DNA from: Kingdonia uniflora
Lineage: Eukaryota > Streptophyta > Magnoliopsida > Ranunculales > Circaeasteraceae
Length of the DNA stretch: 64,000 bases
Reading direction: 5' to 3'
Assembly: GCA_014058105.1 (NCBI GenBank)
Contig: JACGCM010000428.1
Location: 434,001 to 498,000 of the forward strand
Made by a program: the position numbers and the translations under genes. The notes beneath the pieces were generated by a model. The model was not told where the DNA came from and made no database searches. It was given only the letters and a program-made list of their open reading frames with translations. Every line of letters begins with the position of its first letter. Position 1 is the first letter of the stretch. Of this stretch, positions 40,078-52,110 are shown one piece after another.

Positions 40078-40401
40078 ATGTTTGATATCCTTCGAAGCTT
40101 GACATCGAAGGGTTCCCTCTTCTTCCTTAGAGTATTAATACGTACCCGTGAATCTTCAAAGATGAAGCTAATAGACAAGGTTGATAAATTACTGAATGAG
40201 CCAACTATTTCTGGTCGAGGGGAGGAGAGTAATAGTGATGTAGCAGAGTTGCATATTATAGCCGATGATCCTCTTGTAATTATAGAACCCGATGTCAATA
40301 TAGTAAGGCGAAGCCGGAGAAGGGTGCGGGTTGTGAAGAAGAGTAATGAGGAGGAAGAAGAGGAGGAGGTGGAGACCCGTCCTACTGTGGACAAAGGCTA
40401 A
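40078..40401 (+). CDS. Charged exon 2 of the aORF of F
   Basis: 107 open codons. The segment holds a basic/hydrophobic start (MFDILRSLTSKGSLFFLRVL), a SKMKLIDKVDKLLNEPT stretch, a valine/isoleucine part with DDPLVIIEPDVNIVRRSRRR, and an acidic NEEEEEEEVETRP end. It is followed at 40402-40490 by an ERERK/RRKAKRQRR run. It sits where E and H carry the basic serine-rich exon but no alignment is evident. The function is unknown. The start may be inside a longer exon. Confidence 0.4.
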   Translation: MFDILRSLTSKGSLFFLRVLIRTRESSKMKLIDKVDKLLNEPTISGRGEESNSDVAELHIIADDPLVIIEPDVNIVRRSRRRVRVVKKSNEEEEEEEVETRPTVDKG

Positions 40402-40475
40402 GACGAAGAGAGAGAGAGAAAGATGATAAGGAAGATAGGGAGGGTAGGAATTAGCAGGAGGAAGGCAAAGAGACA

Positions 40476-41015
40476 AAGACGTGGGCATTAGTTTTGCAGA
40501 TGTCTCCCGTTATGAGCGAGCGAGGCTTGGTTGTTTTATGAGAAAATATAACCTTGTTAGGACGGGAGTTTTCTTAATTCCATGCGAGCCGAAGTTTACC
40601 CTTGAGGATGTTCCAGCTAAAGGGATTATGGCTTTTTGAGGTCAGATTTGGTTGGGCATGCGGCTGCCCCATCGATGCCTAGTGAAGGAGGTACTAAAAT
40701 TATGGGATGCTGCGCCGTGCCAGATGAATGACAACTTTTATGAGATGATGAAAATCATCGGGGTTCTAAATAACAAGTTGTTATCCAAAGGTAGGCCACA
40801 CGTAGAATGCCTGGACATCGTGGCATTCAATTCGAGGAAGGGTAATCCTAAGGCAGGGACATTTCATATACAATGTCATCTGGAAAAACCTTGACTATTT
40901 AACTTGTGTTTGACTGGGTGTGGGTGTGATAAAGATCTAGTGGTGGTGAAGGGGTGATATCAGTATCTTGATGGTGAAGAGGATATTGTTTTGAAAAACA
41001 GGGTTTTAAATTCTA
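40476..41015 (+). pseudogene. aORF exon 3 of F: Transposase_28-like domain
   Basis: GISFADVSRYERARLGCF, LIPCEPKFTLEDVPAKGIMA, a TGA, then GMRLPHRCLVKEVLKLWDAA, PCQMNDNFYEMMKIIGVLNN. The G.RLP......EVL..W..APCQ.N.N pattern is the same domain as in D, E and H and the family seen in plant 'putative gypsy type transposon' proteins. The exon ends before GTAAGTTCTA at 41016, the same intron position as D, E and H. Confidence 0.55.
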
Positions 41016-41131
41016 GTAAGTTCTATTTGAGTACCTTATAATGCTTTAACCTTCGACAGTGCTCTTATCTTGAATTTATGTGCACTGCAATGCCTGTAAG
41101 TAGAGTAACGGATAATGCTTGACACTACCAG

Positions 41132-42084
41132 GATGACCTGATCAACGAGAGGGATGATCTAATTAATAAAGTATTTTGAAGGCTAAAACTACTGTGGAGG
41201 AAAAGAAAGAAGATTGACACCCTTCTAGTTCGGCAGGTTCCTCAAAAAAGAAAAAAATTACTGCTCCCCAAGAAGCTTCGAGTGACATAGACTAAATTAA
41301 CTTAACGAAACTGAAGGCTGCGTTTGTGCCGAGGGCTTGGCATGGGAATGCGGGTTCTAGTGTTTTGATTATTGCTAGTAGGCAGGACATGAACCCTCAA
41401 GAGCTAACCCAAGTAACTCAAAAGGAGAAAAGTAAGCAGGTTGGAGAGAGCTCGAGTTTGCAAGTGACTGATATGATGGAAGAAGTGCCTACTTCGTCCA
41501 CAGTTAGGTGGCTCACCGCAGAGAAAGAAGACGTTGCTCGAGCTACGACTGAGTTAATATTGTGCTTGTCGAATCCTAATGAAGCTGGGCGCCATACAGA
41601 GTTGTCCATGCGACTGGTAAGTCTTGATTGCTGAAAATCTTCTACTAGGTTTATGCCCTCAATGGTGTCATTGATCTCTTGATGGTAGTTGTTTTAGGTT
41701 TAGGCTTGGTTAATTTCTTTCAAGATGGCCCAGAGGAGTTCTAGCCAGATATTAAAGGAGGCAATGGATGGTAAGGACCTCTCGAAGGGACTATAATGTT
41801 GCTGAGCACCCAAGTGGCCAAAGTGGAGCGCGAGCTATTTCAGTTCCGAATGGATTCGGCGAGGGAGAATTTTATTGTGGTGGAGCATTGTAACACGAAG
41901 GTGGCAGAGCTCGAGGAAAAATTAAAGGATAACCACCTGAGGTTTCAGGCAGATTTTGAATGAGAATGCCTCATGGCATCTTCCCTGAAGTAATTCATCG
42001 ACGAGCTAGACTATGACCCTGACACCTTCGAGCGTTATCATTCGGAGGAGCTTTGGAGCCCTGGTGGAGAATTCAACCGTTAAG
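41132..42084 (+). pseudogene. aORF exons 4-5 of F, with coiled coil
   Basis: Exon from 41132 (after CTACCAG) to 41616 (before GTAAGTCTTG), including the 102-codon open stretch 41326-41634. Then from 41725 (after TTTCAAG) to a TAA at about 42084: VAKVERELFQFRMDSARENF, VVEHCNTKVAELEEKLKDNH, a stop, then FERYHSEELW. It is shorter than the D and E coiled coils and has at least two stops. The splice points correspond to those after exons 3 and 4 in D, E and H. Confidence 0.5.
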
Positions 42085-42350
42085 AATGTGGCCATTGCTC
42101 AAGATGCTTATTCGAACCCTAATGCCGTTGCTGCTGTGACCAATGAGGAGGATCGAAGTAGTCTTCTCATGTAGTAAGTTTTTGTTGTTGTGAGGACGAG
42201 TGGTAACTGATTAGCTTTGGTATGTAGCATGTTAAAAGTTTCTTCTTGTTGTAGTTGCATTCTGACTTTGTTCGATCATTTATGTTTTTCTTTTTTCAGT
42301 GGTATATACACTTAATAGAGCTTAAATATCAAGAACCTTGAGAAACTTTA

Positions 42351-43680
42351 AGGTCACCCTCAATTATCAGTGGGGTCGAAGGGTTAACTTGATACTTAGG
42401 TTTGACTGACTCAAGAAGTTCATGGAGCTTCGAGGTCGCCCCCGAGTATTTCTATCATTTGGTTTGATCATAGACGAAACTAGACGTGGTCAACCCTGAG
42501 GTCACCCCCTAGTGTTTAATATATTGACTATTCGTACCACTTGGGTTTGCCCAAATCAGGAATCTTGAAAATTTTTGAGGTCGCCCCCATGTATTAGTCG
42601 GGTTGAAGGGTTGACTTGATACTTATGTTTGATTGACTCAAGAAGTTTATAGAGCTTCAAGGTCGCCCCTGAGTATTTCTATCATCGGGTTTGATCATAG
42701 ACGAAACTAGATGGGGTTAACCCCGAGATCACCTTCAAGTGTTTAATCTTTCAATTATTTGTACCACTTGGGTTAGCCCAAATCAGGAATCATGAAAAAC
42801 TTCAAGGTCGCCCCCATGTATTAGTCGGGTTGAAGGGCTGACTTGATACTTATGTTTCATTGACTCAAGAATTTTATAGAGCTTCAAGGTCACCCTAAGT
42901 ATTTTTATCCTTGGGTTTGATCCTAAACAAAACTAGACGTGGTGAGCACTAAAGTCGCCCCTAAGTATTTAATCTTTTAACTATTCATACCATTTGAGTT
43001 TGCCTAAATCAAAAACCTTGAAAAACTTTGAGGTCGCCCCTAGGTATTTCTATTATCGAGTTTGATCCTAAATGAAACCAGACGTGGTCAGCCCTGATGT
43101 CGCCCCTAAATGTTTAATCTTTAAACTATTCATGCCATTTAGGTTTGCCCAAATCAGAAACCTTGAAAAACTTTGAAGTTTCCCCCAAGTATCAGTCGGG
43201 TCAAAGGGTTGAATTTATCTTTAGGTTTGACAGACTCAAGAAGTTCATGAAGATGGATTATCGTAGTTGGACAAATGAAATGATAGTTGTAAATAAGATT
43301 TTTTAATTGATTTACGAAACTTTGGTTATAACTGTGGTAGGTAATTGTGGTTATCTTCTATTATAGAAGACTAACTATATTGTGCTCCAAGTGTTTAATC
43401 TTTCGACTATGCATTCCACTTGGGTTTTCCCAAATCAAGAACCTTGAAAAACTTTGAGGTCACCCCCAAGTATTAGTTAGATCAAAGGGTTGAATTGATA
43501 CTAAGGTTTGACTGACTCAAGAAGTTTATGAAGATGGATTATCGTAGTTGGACATATGAAATGATAGTTGTAAATACAATCTTTTTATTGATTCATAAGA
43601 CTTCGGTTACAACTGTAAAAGGTAAATGTGGTCGTCTTCTATTATAAAAGACTAGCTGTATCGTGTTCCAGGGGTTTGAC
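42351..43680. repeat. 227-bp tandem repeat block of element F (about six units, some truncated)
   Basis: Units are anchored by 'aggtcgcccccatgtatt' and by 'cttgat' at 42388, 42615 and 42842 (spacing 227 bp). Each contains two half-similar 'gaggtcgccccc' boxes, 'gtttgatcatagacgaaac' and 'cttgggtttgcccaaatca' blocks. The fourth unit is shortened, and the last two carry a different inner segment ('gaagatggattatcgtagtt'). It lies between the aORF and the integrase stop, the same place as the 160-bp blocks of D, E and H, but with unrelated sequence. Confidence 0.9.
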
Positions 43681-43689
43681 AGGGGTTGC

Positions 43690-44860
43690 TCATCATTTGT
43701 CTATTTTTTCATAAATGATGTACGATCCTTTCTTAGATTTAACCAATTTGCCTGTATTTTGAGGTTTTGATGATGGTGTGACTTTTCGAAGGACCAAATC
43801 ACCAAAGACAAAGTTTTGAGGGCGAACCCTTTTGTTTTATGACTTTTCTATTGAGATGTGGTAACGACCGAGATTAGCCAGGGCTTAGTCTCAGGTTCCG
43901 TCAATCCATAGTATGTTGCAGGTCAGATGAAGCTCATTTTCTTTACCTAGGAGTTTGAGGTCTCTTGTAGGGACTTCAAACTGGGTTGGTAGGACGGCTT
44001 CAGTTCTGTATGATAGCAGAAAAGGAGTGCAACCCGTCACTTTTCTTTGTGTTGTTCGATAAGCCCAGAGGATGTGCTACTGCTCTTGAACCCATCGTCC
44101 CTTCTTGTCGTCGACATGCTTCTTAAGACTGTCGATAATGGCTTTGTTGATGGTTTCGACCTGGCCATTGCCTTATAGGTAATAAGGCATGGAGGGAGAA
44201 AAGATGATACTATACTTGTTTAAGAATGTTCTAACCTTGTTGCCCACGAACTGCAGTTCATTGTCACATCGGATCATGTGAGGGCATCAGAATTGTACAA
44301 TTATTTTTCCCAAAGGAACTTAACTACTTCTTCTTCTCTTGTTCTTTATAGCGGTATAACTTTGACCTATTTGGTAAAGTAGTTCTTTTACCTGAGGTTT
44401 TTAGGAATGGGTCCACCTGGTCGATGGCCCATCGTTTAAAAGGCTAATAAACTTGGTTGTAATAGAGATCTTGTGAGGGGCTCTTGATGTCTTGGCCGTG
44501 TCATTAACACTTGCTGGAATGCTTTACATATTCTTCAATCTCTTTTTCATATTTAACCAGAATAGTACCTGTGTTACCATGCATAGCGCCATAGATATGC
44601 CTGGGTATGTACTCCAATGTTACCTTTGTGTAACTCTATGATAATGGTGGCAGCTTCTTGTTGAGATATGCATTTGAGGTGAACTCCATTTGGGGTTCTC
44701 CGCTGTTGACCACCTTTGAGGATAGTGTACATTTGGTAGTTTTCCAATAATGAACATTTTGCATTTGGGTTGGTATATAAGGTTTTGTTGTTAAAATATG
44801 CCAGAAAAGGGGTACGCCAGTCTTCGGGAATGATACTCTCGCCCCAAGTATTGATGGTAT
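43690..44860 (-). pseudogene. Integrase of element F
   Basis: Minus-strand reading gives AKCSLLENYQMYTILKGG near 44750, the pre-integrase linker, RWAIDQVDPFLKTSG and the region NGQVETINKAIIDSLKKHVD. Then GRWVQEQ, a stop, [52 protein letters not shown], and VRPQNFVFGDLVLRKVTPSS near the C-terminus. Many stops. The upstream RNase H and RT lie beyond H. Confidence 0.65.
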
Positions 44861-44871
44861 TTATAGGGGCC

Positions 44872-45479
44872 TACCCCTCGATTTTACCTAAATCGAGCTA
44901 TCTCCAGTTCGAGCTACCTCCATGACAGATTCACGCATTCTCCACATGACTACTCTAGTCGACATTGCCACCTACTTCACGAACTAATAAAAGACGTGGG
45001 TCAGGCTCAAATAGAAAAGCCTGAACAAGTCAAAGCCACCTATCTCTCACAAACTCAATAGTTACTCAGTCAACCACCACTAACCACATTGTTTGGAGAA
45101 CGTGCTTTAACACAATGTAGAACTATGGAGAAGACCTATATAAAGGAGAGTTCCAGAAGAAGCAGGGACCAGAAAAATTATACGAGAAATTACCAAGAAA
45201 ACTATATTTTCTAGATTCTCAAAAACTTCCAACTTCTTATTCACAAGATCAAACGTTTCTAAGTAAAGAAATTACTTGTAATAAGATATCAGCCTCAAAC
45301 AATAAATGTCACTATTACAAAATTCCTCAGCTCGAGGTCATGGTTTTTTACCTATTCATAGGTTTTTCCACGCTAAACACCTGTGTCATTTCTTGCTTTC
45401 TATTAGATTTTTGTCACAAAAGCATTGGTGTAAGAGCTAATTCCAAGTTACTTCGAGCTTACGGAATTAGGCCATTACA
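44872..45479 (+). repeat. 5' LTR of element H (608 bp)
   Basis: It starts TATAGGGGCC (consensus TGTA...) and ends GGCCATTACA, followed by the PBS. The TATA box CTATATAAAGG is at 45136-45146. It aligns along its length with the B LTR and, reversed, with those of D and E. Confidence 0.9.
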
Positions 45480-45481
45480 TG

Positions 45482-45497
45482 TGGCGACATTTGTGGG
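45482..45497 (+). other. Primer-binding site of element H
   Basis: TGGCGACATTTGTGGG two bases after the LTR end. Compare TGGCACCGTCTGTGAG in E and TGGTGCCGTCTGTGGG in D. Confidence 0.65.
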
Positions 45498-47083
45498 AAT
45501 GAAATCATTTCCACGATGTCCTAGAGCATTCGTTCACTCTACTATAAATTCCAATCATGGTCACATTCAGGCGACCAACAAATCCAGCTCGATCATTCAG
45601 TTGAGCCGGAACAACTTACAAAGCTACGAGCAAATCTCAGCACTGAGACAGAGAAATGTAACAAGCTCGAACTTCAATTAACTTTTGATTGAGAGCTCCA
45701 TGAGAAGAAACTCGATGCCGAAAGACGAACTCATTTACCAGTGCTCAAACGACATGAAGATCAAATAACAACAATATAGACTGCCTTCCAAGCTCTGCAG
45801 AATACCCAGCGAGCTCTTCCTATAGGAGATCGCAATCAGGTGACAGAAACCTCCTGGGTTTCTGCTCGGGAAGGATTGGGACCTCAAGGAGCCACCAGCA
45901 AAGCTATCTCCAGAAATATTTGGAATGAACCTCAACCTTCCATTCATTTGGGCGGCGAAGTTCAATCTAAGATCATCCGAGGTTACCTATGTTCCATACA
46001 TCAAGAGGAAGAACAATGATCTCAACTTTAAATTCCAGTATGAGAAATTTTTAGTGAGGGTACCGGTACTCACAATCCGCAACCTCCTCGTCAAACCACC
46101 CAACCGGCCTGTCATTATATGACACAAGAGCATATGGACCAGCGTATTAAGGAGTTGATCAAAGCATAGGTTCTGGGCTTTACCAATGACCTTACCAAGT
46201 TGCAAGGAAGTCCAATTGCAAAAGAACAATTTGATATGGAAGTTCCAAAAGGTTTCCATACTTTAAAAATTCGTAAATACAAAGGCACCGATCTGAAGGA
46301 GCACATTAAACAATACCATGATTCATTAGAGTTGTACTTCAATCTCAACCATATTCTCTACCGTCTGTTTGCCACAAGCCTGCAGGAAGAACCACTTTAA
46401 TGGTTCCACTCTCTACCTGAAGAGTCCATATACACATTAAACCAGCTACATAAACAATTCATCATGACTTATGCTCGTAACAGAGATAAAGAAGAAAATT
46501 TATATTCCCTTATCAGTCTTAAATAGTCACACGGAGAGAAGCTCGTGGCTTTTGCGAAGAATTTTTTTGAGCTCACCCGTAAAGTAGATAATCTCGATCA
46601 AAAAATAGTTGTTATTGCTTTTACAAATACTCTCCGGCTTGACTGTAAAGCCAAGGGCACCTCTTCCTCAACAAACCTGTGACCTTGGAGGATATGATTA
46701 CCAAAGTCAATAGTTATCTCGACCTGGAAAGGATGATGTCCCAGATGCATGAATCTACTAAATCTGTCCTTACCACAAATGGTCCATCTATAGATTGAAT
46801 TACTGAACTAAAGGAGGATCCGGGTGACCAAATGCGCGCCAAGGGATATACAGGCAACCCTCTGAAAGGCAGTTCACAAGTCAAACTGGTCCTTCCAAAG
46901 ATGAATGCTTGAATCTCCATAATTTTTCCAATCCTCTAAAAGGATAAGCTCTACCGTCTTTCTCAACCATTGGAACTAATCGAGAACTGACCGTACTGCA
47001 TGCATCATAAGGTAAACCATCTTTATACATAAAATTGTTATGCTTTACAAAGGTCGCTAGAATACATTTTCAAGGAGGGGCGG
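45498..47083 (+). pseudogene. gag of element H
   Basis: N-terminal coiled coil: VEPEQLTKLRANLSTETEKC and LPVLKRHEDQITTI, corresponding to E. The core region follows with GSPIAKEQFDMEVPKGFHTL, YKGTDLKEHIKQYHDSLELY, FNLNHILYRLFATSLQEEPL, then a TAA in place of the expected Q before WFHSLPEESIYTLNQLHKQF, YARNRDKEENLYSLISLK, a TAG, and SHGEKLVAFAKNFFELTRKV. The retrotransposon gag core is thus intact in order but broken by at least three stops. Confidence 0.75.
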
Positions 47084-47770
47084 ATGTTCAAATATATTAT
47101 CGACCTGGAATTATACAAGGATGACAGCTATAAGAAGCAGCTTGAAGTTGTCCAGGTTGAAGATCAAGCTGAGGAGAAGCATCTCTACCATATGCGCCAT
47201 AGCAACATGATCGAAATTAATCTAATCACCAACTCTAATAGATTCAAGTGTAGGAGACTGTCAGAATACTGCGATCTCACACCTCAAGACAAAGAAGTCA
47301 GACTTCTGCCTGAGTCGAGCAATCCCCGGCTCAGGATCTCATTCGAAGATTGCGATACTAGTCATGTTAAGTTTCCACATCATGATGCACTAGTCATAAT
47401 GCTCAAGATGAAGAAGTTTGTCATGCACACAATGATGATCGATTCTGGCAGAGGTATTGAGATTCTCTTTCAGAGTACTATAGACCAAATGGGGTTGGTC
47501 GATCAAGTTATTCAAAGCGACACCGGTATCAGTGGATTTAATGGTTCTAAAGAAGAGCGAATAGGAAAGATAATCTTACATATTACCGCAAGACCAGCCA
47601 CAATCGACGTTATTTTCTATGTGATCAACGCCAAATCTCATTATCTCGGGATTATGGGTCGCTGCTGGATTCATAACATGGAGGCAATCACTTCCATCTA
47701 TCATCAAGCACTCCGTTTCAAACATAACGATGGTATCTATGAGATTAGGGGTAGTCAAAGGCTTTCTTGA
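47084..47770 (+). pseudogene. Protease region of element H (open 228 codons)
   Basis: The longest clean pol piece in the window. It starts MFKYIIDLELYKDDSYKKQL, with a linker carrying SEYCDLTPQDKEVRLLPESS and FEDCDTSHVKFPHHDALVIM. The aspartic protease motif reads MIDSGRGIEILFQSTIDQMG at residues 119-138 (DSG at 120-122; D and E have DTG). TARPATIDVIFYVINAKSHY follows. It lies in frame order between gag and RT. Open over 228 codons, but flanked by stops on both sides, so not part of an intact polyprotein. Confidence 0.7.
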
Positions 47771-47979
47771 GCTTGCGAAAACACCGTCTCTGCTGTTCTA
47801 GATACCTCTGACAGGTATGCTGCATAGTAATTATAAAAAGTTGATCACCCCGATGATCAGCCTTCTATAGAGAAGCCTATATAATACATCAACATTGTTA
47901 GACCAAGCAGTGGTATTTTCATCGATATTAAGCTGGTTCAGCACAAAAAATAGGCTCTCATTCTATTTTTATGACTAAA

Positions 47980-48990
47980 TAGAGACATTTTTGCGTGATC
48001 ATTCTAAGGGACGCCTGGGGTCGATCCAGCCAAGGCATATTACAAATTGGCCATCAACATCAATGCCACGACGGTCAAACAAAAATAGCAACACCTATCA
48101 CCGCAACTTCGAGATGAAATTAACATGGAGATCGAGAAATTGATCAAAACGAGATTCATTCGAGAAGCCAAATATCCTGATTGGATATCCAACATCGTTG
48201 CTGTACTAAAGAAGAATGGAAAAGTCCAAGTTTGTGTAGATTTCACCGATATGAACAAACATACTCCAAATGATAGTTTCCCTCTTCCCAACATTTATCA
48301 GATTCTTGATTCCGCAGCAAGTCACGAACTCCTATCTATGATGGACGATTCTTCTAGATACAATCAGATTCTACTCTTGGATGAAGATCAAGAAAATACT
48401 AGTTTCATCACTGTAAGAGGACTTTACTGCTACAAAGTTATTCCCTTCAGACTCAAGAACGCAGGTGCAACTTATCAATGGTTGATGACTACTATGTTCA
48501 GAGCATATCTTGGGAATGTCACGGAAGTCTGCATTGACGATCTCTTGTGCAAAGTTTTACAATCCATCAACCACATTTCAGATCTTAACACAATATTCAA
48601 CATTCTTTGATTTTACAGGATGCGTCTCAATCCAGATAAGTATCAATTCGGAGTATATTCAGGCCAATTTCTAGGCCACCTCATCAGTATGAAGGGGATT
48701 GAGGCTAATCCAGATCAGATTCGAGCTCTCCTCAATATGCCTTTCCAAAAGCGACGAAAGACGTTCAGAAACTTACCGGCAAGATTCCCGCTATCAACCG
48801 TTTCGTTTCAAAATCTTTAGACTGCATTCATTGGCTGTTCCAATTACTCCGCGGTTGCACTAAACGAGAAAAAGTTCAACTAAATGCAGAGGTTCAATGG
48901 ACATCAGAATACAAAGCAACTTTCAGTATCTCAAAACCTATTTATAAAAGTCTCCCATATGAGCACCCAAATAGATAATGAGGAACTGAT
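47980..48990 (+). pseudogene. Reverse transcriptase of element H
   Basis: Open piece 48125-48610: EKLIKTRFIREAKYPDWISN, VLKKNGKVQVCVDFTDMNKH, PLPNIYQILDSAASHELLSM, DDSSRYNQI (first Asp), VRGLYCYKVIPFRLKNAGAT and EVCIDDLLCKVLQSINH, where the active-site box reads CIDD. After a stop, MRLNPDKYQFGVYSGQFLGH and GIEANPDQIRALLNMPFQKR (48620-48820) form the thumb. The region is recognisable end to end but has stops and a frameshift. Confidence 0.8.
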
Positions 48991-49810
48991 TATATACCTA
49001 GCAGTTACAGATACTTCACTCATCTCGGTTCTTATTTGACTTGAAGGAAAATCGAGAAACAAGTCTACTTCATCAGCAAAACTTTCACTTTAGCGAAAAC
49101 GAGGTACTTTAAAATTGAGAAACTTCTTATCACTCTTGTTTATACTACACAAAAACTCAAGCACTACTTCCAAGCTTATTCAGTTAAAGTCATGACGAAT
49201 TACCCACTTTGGGAGGTTCTGTCCAAAAAAGAAAAATCAAGGGGAGTGCAATAGTGGTCAGTCAGTTTCGGAGAACATGATATCAAGTTCGAACAACTTC
49301 ATTCCGAAAAAGGTCTGGCCGTTGCCGATTTTTGCACGGATTTTCCAGTGGAAGATCCCGAGTGGGAGAAGCACGATCCTGACCTTGCCGAGGAAGTTAC
49401 AGAAGATTTGCTCCCCAAAGTATTTGACAAGTGAGCTGAATAGATTAAAAGAAAAAAGTAAAGACTTCTTACAGATGGATCAGCTGGACCCGCAGGGTCA
49501 GGAATTAGAATTGTATTAATTAACCCTTCCAACGATAGAATTTAAAAATCAATACGCTTGGATTTTGAGGCCTCAAACATTGTCACTGAGTAAGAAGCTC
49601 TCATTCGCGGACTCGACCTCGCTCTTGAGCTCGACATCCCGAACTCTTAGTTTACACAGATTCACTACTCATCGTCCACCATTACTCTGAGCAATACAAG
49701 AAAAATGGCAAGATGATCGAATACATAGCCCTCATTGCAGATAGGATGAGCAAGTTCGCGCAAGCAACTCCCAATTATCTTTCGCAAGGAGAAAATTAAC
49801 ATGCCAATTC
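48991..49810 (+). pseudogene. RNase H region of element H
   Basis: ELIIYLAVTDTSLISVLI with a TGA, the connection and FFISKTLT-like fragments, then around 49470 TDGSAGPAGSGIRIVLINPS (the DGSA...G core of the second RNase H domain), LDFEASNIVTE, a stop, EALIRGLDLALELDIP, and SNTRKMARS-like remains. Stops are frequent. It corresponds to E 24802-23705. Confidence 0.65.
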
Positions 49811-50019
49811 CTTGGTATATCTAGCCAAGGTCTTAGGCACATAAGCTCGATATCTATAGATCGAAGTAATTTCAGCCCCTAGCATTAATCGCATTTTTGC
49901 ATGCACGATCAACACTGGGGGTGATAAAGGAGGGGATGACGATTGGCAAAAGCCTTTCTTAGTTTATCTCGGAATCAACAACAAATGCAAAAGATTACTT
50001 CCAGCAGATTAGAAGGAGC

Positions 50020-51167
50020 GCTGACAGCTAATCGACAAGTTAAAGCCTACACTAATCAAAATGGTACCTTATACTACCGTTCAGTCATGGGGCCTTACCT
50101 CAAGTGCATTTCCAAGTAAAAAGTAGACGAGATGCCCCCCGATCTACATGAAGGGACTTATGGCTCTCATGCCGTAGGTCGATCATTGGCAAACAGAGCC
50201 ATTTTATAAGGAGTCTTCTGGCCTGGCATGCACAAGTAAGCAGAAGAGTATTCACACAAATGTGACGCATGTCAACGATATAGACAGATGATCCATGCCC
50301 CTATGCTCAAGCTCCATGCAAGCAAGTTATTTTGGCCAATAAAAAGATGGGCACTCGATCTTGTTGGCAAATTCCCTAATTCTCCTGGTAACCACCGCCA
50401 CCTACTCGTAGTTACCAATTATTTTACGAAATGGGTAGAAGCAGTTCCACTTTGTCAAACTAGAGAAGATGAGGTAATCTCTTTTATCTGGGAACACATC
50501 AGTACTCGGATTGGGTGCCCCAACCTAATTCGAATCGATAATGGGCCATAGTTCATTGGAGAAAAAGTCATAGCTTTCCCAATCAATACAACATCATCCA
50601 CTCATCATTCAATCCCTACTACCCTAAAGACAATGGCCAAGCCAAAATCACCAACAAAACCATCATGGATAGGCTCAAGAAAAGGCTACACACACAGAAA
50701 TAAGGGAATTGGGTTCGCAAACTTCCTCATGTCTTATGGGCAAACCATACCACTCCACACCAATCAATAGGCTGTACTTCATTCCTCCTTGCCTATGACA
50801 CTAAGGCCATCATTCCCTCTGAATACCATCATCCAGTCAAAGATCACGAGCTAACTGACGAAGAAAATAAGTTTGAATTGGCTTGCAACCTTAATTGGAT
50901 CGATAAAACCAGGGAACGCGCCATATGCTGGCTAGTATGTACAATAAGTGAGTCAGAAGCCATACCTTCCAAATTGATGATTTCGTCTTCAAAAAAATAC
51001 CTCAATACTGTAAAGAGCCTCACGCTGGGAAACTAGCAGACAATTGGGAGGGTTCATTCCTTTTCATAGGTCTCTCAGGCCTGGGATCATATTACCTCAT
51101 GACAGAAGAGGGAGTTCACATTTCAAATCCTTGGAACACTAGGCGACTGAAATGGCATTATCGTTAA
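50020..51167 (+). pseudogene. Integrase of element H
   Basis: DLHEGTYGSHAVGRSLANRA, GVFWPGMHK with a TAA, AEEYSHKCDACQRYRQMIHA (zinc-binding H, H, C, C), RWALDLVGKFPNSPGNHRHL, NYFTKWVEAVPLCQTREDEV, IRIDNGP (second catalytic Asp kept). After frameshifts come THHSIPTTLKTMAKPK-type remains, then TFQIDDFVFKKIPQYCKEPH, LADNWEGSFLFIGLSGLGSY, ISNPWNTRRLKWHYR and the TAA stop at 51165-51167. The longest clean piece is 50288-50551. Confidence 0.8.
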
Positions 51168-51289
51168 GTCACTCACTATTCCATTTCAAATTCTCACTTT
51201 TTCCATTCCAAAAGTTAGATTTTCATCTCCATCCAATATACATCCTTTTCTATTCAATGAAACTTACAAGTTTTTTCCCCATACATCTC

Positions 51290-52110
51290 TCTACTGCGTA
51301 GACAACACATAGATTAAAGCATAGATTATACTATCTTTTAATCGACCTCTATACCAGTTAAATTAGGGATAACACTTGGTTTGGCCAACTCTACTAATTC
51401 TCTGCGATTAAAAATAAGTTAACACTTGTTTTACATCAAATACTCTTCCAGACATAAGATAAAGCAAAGGTAAAACTAGCTTTCATCTACCTCAATATTG
51501 CTGCGACATCATATCAGTTAAATCAAGGATAACACTTGGTTTGGCTTACTCTACAAAATCTCTGTGATTAAAACTAAGGTAGCACTTGTTTTACATCAAA
51601 GATTTTACCAGACATAAGATAAAGCAAAGGTTCAACTAGTTTTTATCTACCTCAATATGGCTACGACATCATACCAGTTAAATCAAGGATAATTCTTAGT
51701 TTGGTTGACTCTACTAAATCTCTGCGATTAAACTAAGGTAATTCTTATTTTACATCAAAGACTCTACCAAACATAAGATAAAGCAGAGGTAAAACTAGCT
51801 TTCAACTACCTCAATATGGCTATGACATTATACTAGTTAAATCAATGATAACACATGGTTTGGCTGACTCTACTAAATCTCTGCGATTAACACTTGTTTT
51901 ACATCAAAGACTCTACCGGACATAAGATAAAGCAAAGGTAAAACTAACTTTCATCTACCTCAATCTGGCTGCCACATCATACCAGTTTAATCAAGGATAA
52001 CACTTAATTTGGCTGACTCTACGAAATCTCTGCGATTAAAACTAAGGTAACACTTGTTTTACATCAAAGACTCTAATAGACATAAGATAAAATAAAGGTA
52101 ATACTAGCTT
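51290..52110. repeat. 160-bp tandem repeat block in element H (about five units)
   Basis: The anchor 'acatcaaa' recurs at 51433, 51593, 51752, 51901 and 52061 (spacings 149-160 bp). Units are the reverse complement of those in D and E, as expected from the opposite orientation ('tctctgcgattaaaactaag', 'gactctaccagacataagat' with changes). Confidence 0.9.

Larger units (their letters stand above)
37960..44871 (-). mobile_element. Element F: 3' half of a second Tat-type family, interrupted by H
   Basis: F reads right to left from the H insertion point: integrase (44860-43690), a 227-bp repeat block (43680-42351), the aORF on the plus strand (38579-42084), a polypurine tract (38326-38341) and a 3' LTR (about 37960-38325). 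The order is the same as in D and E but the repeat unit and LTR differ. gag, RT and the 5' LTR must lie beyond H, outside the window. F lies inside aORF exon 3 of C. Confidence 0.8.

Noticed and set aside
40189..40488. Serine-rich and hydrophobic minus-strand frames opposite the F aORF
   Set aside because: Shadow of the acidic/basic codons of the plus-strand exon.
45489..51167. Endogenous pararetrovirus
   Set aside because: LTRs with PBS and purine tract, target duplications and the gag-protease-RT-RNase H-integrase order fit Ty3/gypsy. No movement or coat protein features are seen.
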